Below are positions 61,110-64,000 of a DNA stretch of 64,000 bases, piece after piece. Position numbers and translations under genes: made by a program. The DNA comes from Gavia stellata (taxonomy: Eukaryota; Chordata; Aves; Gaviiformes; Gaviidae). The stretch is from positions 110,376,334-110,440,333 of the forward strand of contig NC_082595.1 in assembly GCF_030936135.1 (NCBI RefSeq), written 5' to 3'. Within the stretch, counting starts at the first letter, position 1. Each line of letters begins with the position of its first letter. The notes under the pieces are model-generated. The model made no database searches. It had not been told where the DNA came from and saw only the letters and a list, made by a program, of their open reading frames with translations.

Positions 61110-62480
61110 CTACTTTATTATAGGCTGTGAAAGTTGTTTCCTGTTGTTTGCTTTAAACTTGTTGCCTGACCATGTCATTACATCCTCTGCTGCAAAAAAT
61201 AATTCCTTATTCACTCTCTCCATGGTGATCTTGATTTTACACCTCTGCCTTAATCCTGCTCATTCATTTCTTCAGCAAGCTTCACAGGCTTAGACTCCCC
61301 ACTTCATAACTCAGGTCAGCCTTCTCGCCCTTTTCTGCATCTTTTCTGGTTCTATTTTACTGCTGCACCGAGATGGGGTGACTGGAATTGCACTCTATTC
61401 AAGATCACCATGGATTTATTCAGTGGCGTACTTACATTTTCTCTTTTATTCTCCACCTCTTTCCCAGCAATTCTTAGCATTCCACTTGCCTTTCTGACCT
61501 CTGCTGAGCACTGAGCAGACGTTTTCAAAGAACCATCTGCAATGACGCCAGGACCTCTTTCGCGGGCTAATTTAAACCCTATCATTGTGTCTGCACTTGA
61601 CTTTTATCGACATGCAATTTCAGCAGCTATTTTATTGCCCAGACAGTTGATATTGTCAGATTCTTCTGCAACTTTTTGTAGTCGTGTCTACTTTTGCTTA
61701 CCTGGAATAACTCTATACTGTCAGCAGATTTTGGCACGTCACTATCGTCTGTCTCCCTTTTCCAGCTTTTACGAGTATATTGAACTGCACAGGTTCCCAA
61801 GACAGGCAATTGGCAATCTCCCTTCACTGCGAAAACTGCCCAGTTATTTGTACCTTTTGTTTCCTATCTATAACCAGTTACTTATTCAGAAGAGAAACTT
61901 TCCTCTTATTCCACAGCACCTGGCTCCCTTTTATGCACCGGCTCTCTTGAAAAGACTTTATTATATGTGCAAGACACGAGTTACCTCTGCTAAAGTCACA
62001 TCAACTCTTCTCTGAAATACTGTATTCTAGGTTTGTCTGCTAACTTCTGATAACTCAAGCGATCTGCAGCATAAGAGATCAGACCTAACTTGTCTATAAT
62101 TCTGCTGGATCATCTTGGAGCTACCTTACGCACCGAAGCAGCCCACTTTTCATTTCTTCAGTAGCAGGGCCAATTTAAATCACAGCTTACCTAAGATGCT
62201 AGTGTGAAAACAATTTCCCATTGAAGTTCTTTTCATACCTGAAGCCGACCACCACCCGGTTGCACTGACCTGCCACTGTTCCTATCAATGATTTGCCCTG
62301 AACCTCTTTTGCTGTAGCTTGAACTTGAGACAGGTCCTCAAAATTATAACCACGATCTGGTGTGAGAAAGCCCCAAATTCCTCAGCTGTGAACACAGGCA
62401 TGAGGAATTATTTAGCTTTTTGCTACGGTATTATCTGCATCAAGTCCTTAATGGACAGCTCAAGCTTTGGAGATGCATTG
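61110..62480 (-). repeat. Ancient CR1-like LINE, ORF2 region, decayed
   Basis: Same family and orientation as the 42640-43795 element. The plus strand reads gctttaaacttgttgcctga, cattccacttgcctttctga, gaaccatctgcaatgacgcc and ctgcacaggttcccaagaca. The minus-strand frame at 61352-61585 still reads GSLKTSAQCSAEVRKASGML and LNKSMVILNRVQFQSPHLG, a recognisable CR1 RT C-terminal block. The distal part after about 62150 is weaker. Confidence 0.75.
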
Positions 62481-62824
62481 TCTCCAGAACTGATTCCTAA
62501 AATGCTCAGCTATCCTAAGGAAAAGGTATTAGTGAATTAGTGAACTGGAGCAATTATTTTGGGTGCACATTTGCATCTGTATTTGGACTTGTGCAGCACA
62601 TAATGGCAAGAAGTAATTTTCCTCCTGGTGGCACCAAGACTGGAGGTGTGCACCGAGGCACCGTCTGGAGCACTTGCACAGCAGATATTGGGCCATTAAA
62701 GAGCCAGTGCTGTACATGTGAACACTGCATGCGTAGGACCAGCAACTGGCACAAACATCACTGTCGGTAAAGATGTGAATTTGGACCCACAGGCTTGGAA
62801 ACACGATGGATTGCAGCAAAGGGG

Positions 62825-63082
62825 AGGTTTAGAACATGCCAGCGGAGGTTTAGACTGGATATTAGGAAAAACTTCTTCACCAAAAGGGTTGTCAGACATT
62901 GGCACAGGCTGCCCAGGGAGGTGGTGGAGTGCCCATCCCTGGAGAGATTTAAAAGACGTGTGGATGAGGCGCTTAGGGACATGGTTTAGTGGTGGACTTG
63001 GCAGGGTTAGTTTAGCGGTTGGACTTGATGATCTTAAAGGTCTTTTCCAACCTAAATAATTCTGTGATTCTATGATTCTATG
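62825..63082 (+). repeat. CR1 LINE 3' end
   Basis: Reads tagactggatattaggaaaa, ggctgcccagggaggtggtg, atctggatgaggcgcttag-like sequence, ggttggacttgatgatctta and an ATTCTGTGATTCTATGATTCTATG tail. The minus-strand open frames over it are antisense shadows. Confidence 0.95.
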
Positions 63083-64000
63083 AAATGAAACCCTATATTT
63101 TTTCCATTTGAACCCTACCAGTTGGTTACCCAACTGTCTGCCACTTAACCCAGTGCTACCAGTCCCACCTCCGCTGTAGCGAGGGGATCTCATGGCAGGC
63201 AGATGCAGTTAGAAAGATTTTAAGGGATGTCCTAGTAATTTAGAGAGATGGTATCATCTTACAGATGTTCTCATTTTTTAACTTGAAGGCCATGCACTGG
63301 GTCACTGGGACACAGCAGAGTCTGCATGTTAGCGAAATCGGTTTCTTCCACTGGCAGCTAGGTGATACGAAATGCTGTCCTCAAGAGGGGAGATTATATG
63401 GTAGACTGCCAAGGAATAAACCAAACCAGTGTAACCACAGGTTGCTCTTCACTTACTCCCAAGCAACTGTATTTAGCACGTGATACTGCTGCACTTTGAA
63501 TTGCTACTGCCCTCTGAACTGACAGTAATTGCTGCTTCAGCTTTTTGTAGCCAGCTGATTATATTGAGCCAAAGTATGTCAAAATATTTAATCATTTGAC
63601 ATTACAGCATGGCAACAACACATTCAAGGTGTTTGGCTCCTTGTTTATATTCAGATGGAAGTAGCTAATACTTGGAAAGTGCCTTAAGAATTTGGTATGA
63701 ATTGTGCCAGAAAAGCATGATTCCCTTGTGCCTCCAAATACTTGAAGGAACAGAGTGGAAGCCACCAACACTTTTGATATGTTGTGCTGTAAATGCATCG
63801 TTCATGGAAGTTTACAGAAGGGACTGAACCCACTTATAAATTCAACAAAAAAAAGCTTTAAAATTGGTTTTGTTAAATGAAACCATTTAATTTTCTGAGC
63901 AGAGGCATTGGTAAAGCAGCAGAGTATTAATTGGTTTCAAGCATTTTGTGGCTTCTAATAAAAATAGCATCATCCTGTGTTTGATTCAATACGCACTTTA

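Larger units (their letters stand above)
57868..64000 (-). other. MSRA final intron (partial), non-coding
   Basis: This interval lies upstream of the MSRA terminal exon and contains no recognisable MSRA exon on the minus strand. It holds three CR1-type LINE fragments listed separately, a small perfect palindrome at 59880-59898 (arms ACCGCTTT/AAAGCGGT, 3-bp loop) and otherwise ordinary unique sequence. Confidence 0.75.

Noticed and set aside
1-64000. tRNA, rRNA, CRISPR array or operon structure
   Set aside because: No tRNA box pattern outside MIR-like SINEs, no regularly spaced repeats, and composition is vertebrate nuclear DNA.

Overview
The window looks like avian nuclear DNA. It is gene-poor and intron-rich, littered with 5'-truncated CR1 LINEs whose 3' tails are short ATTCTGTG or ATTCTATG repeats, and holds a few worn MIR-like SINE pieces and no Alu or L1. 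I see no bacterial, plasmid or viral gene organisation. The species cannot be named from the sequence.

Two protein-coding genes are supported, both on the minus strand. The first is a complete five-exon PRSS55 orthologue (trypsin-family serine protease). It runs from a 55-bp signal-peptide exon at 54242-54296 to a last exon at 38597-38899, with an 11.2-kb final intron. The exons join with intron phases 1, 2, 1, 0, the classic trypsin-family pattern, into an uninterrupted 309-residue protein. The second is the terminal coding exon of MSRA (57703-57867, peptide methionine-S-sulfoxide reductase A). Its other exons lie beyond 64000 or were not seen. The tandem MSRA then PRSS55 arrangement on one strand matches human 8p23.1, which supports both calls.

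Layout: 1-38570 is intergenic, lying 3' of PRSS55, with no exon I can support. It holds several CR1 copies (the longest 28594-29256), old MIR-like and CR1-like pieces, and two compact CpG-dense blocks (9180-9330 and 22070-22300). The second CpG block follows a strong splice-acceptor-like sequence. 38571-54296 is PRSS55; intron 4 carries a CpG-dense block (40260-40680), an ancient antisense CR1 RT fragment (42640-43795) and a younger 0.9-kb CR1 (48180-49060). 54297-57702 is the intergenic interval with the PRSS55 upstream region and the MSRA 3' UTR. 57868-64000 is the MSRA final intron, with three more CR1-type copies.

The main observation is in PRSS55. The catalytic triad and all expected disulfide cysteines are kept, but the S1-pocket residues equivalent to Asp189 and Gly226 are Gly and Glu, so the pocket's negative charge appears to have moved from one wall to the other. 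Oxyanion-hole Gly193 is encoded as Val. With all frames and splice sites intact, this looks more like a diverged specificity or a pseudoenzyme in the making than like simple decay.
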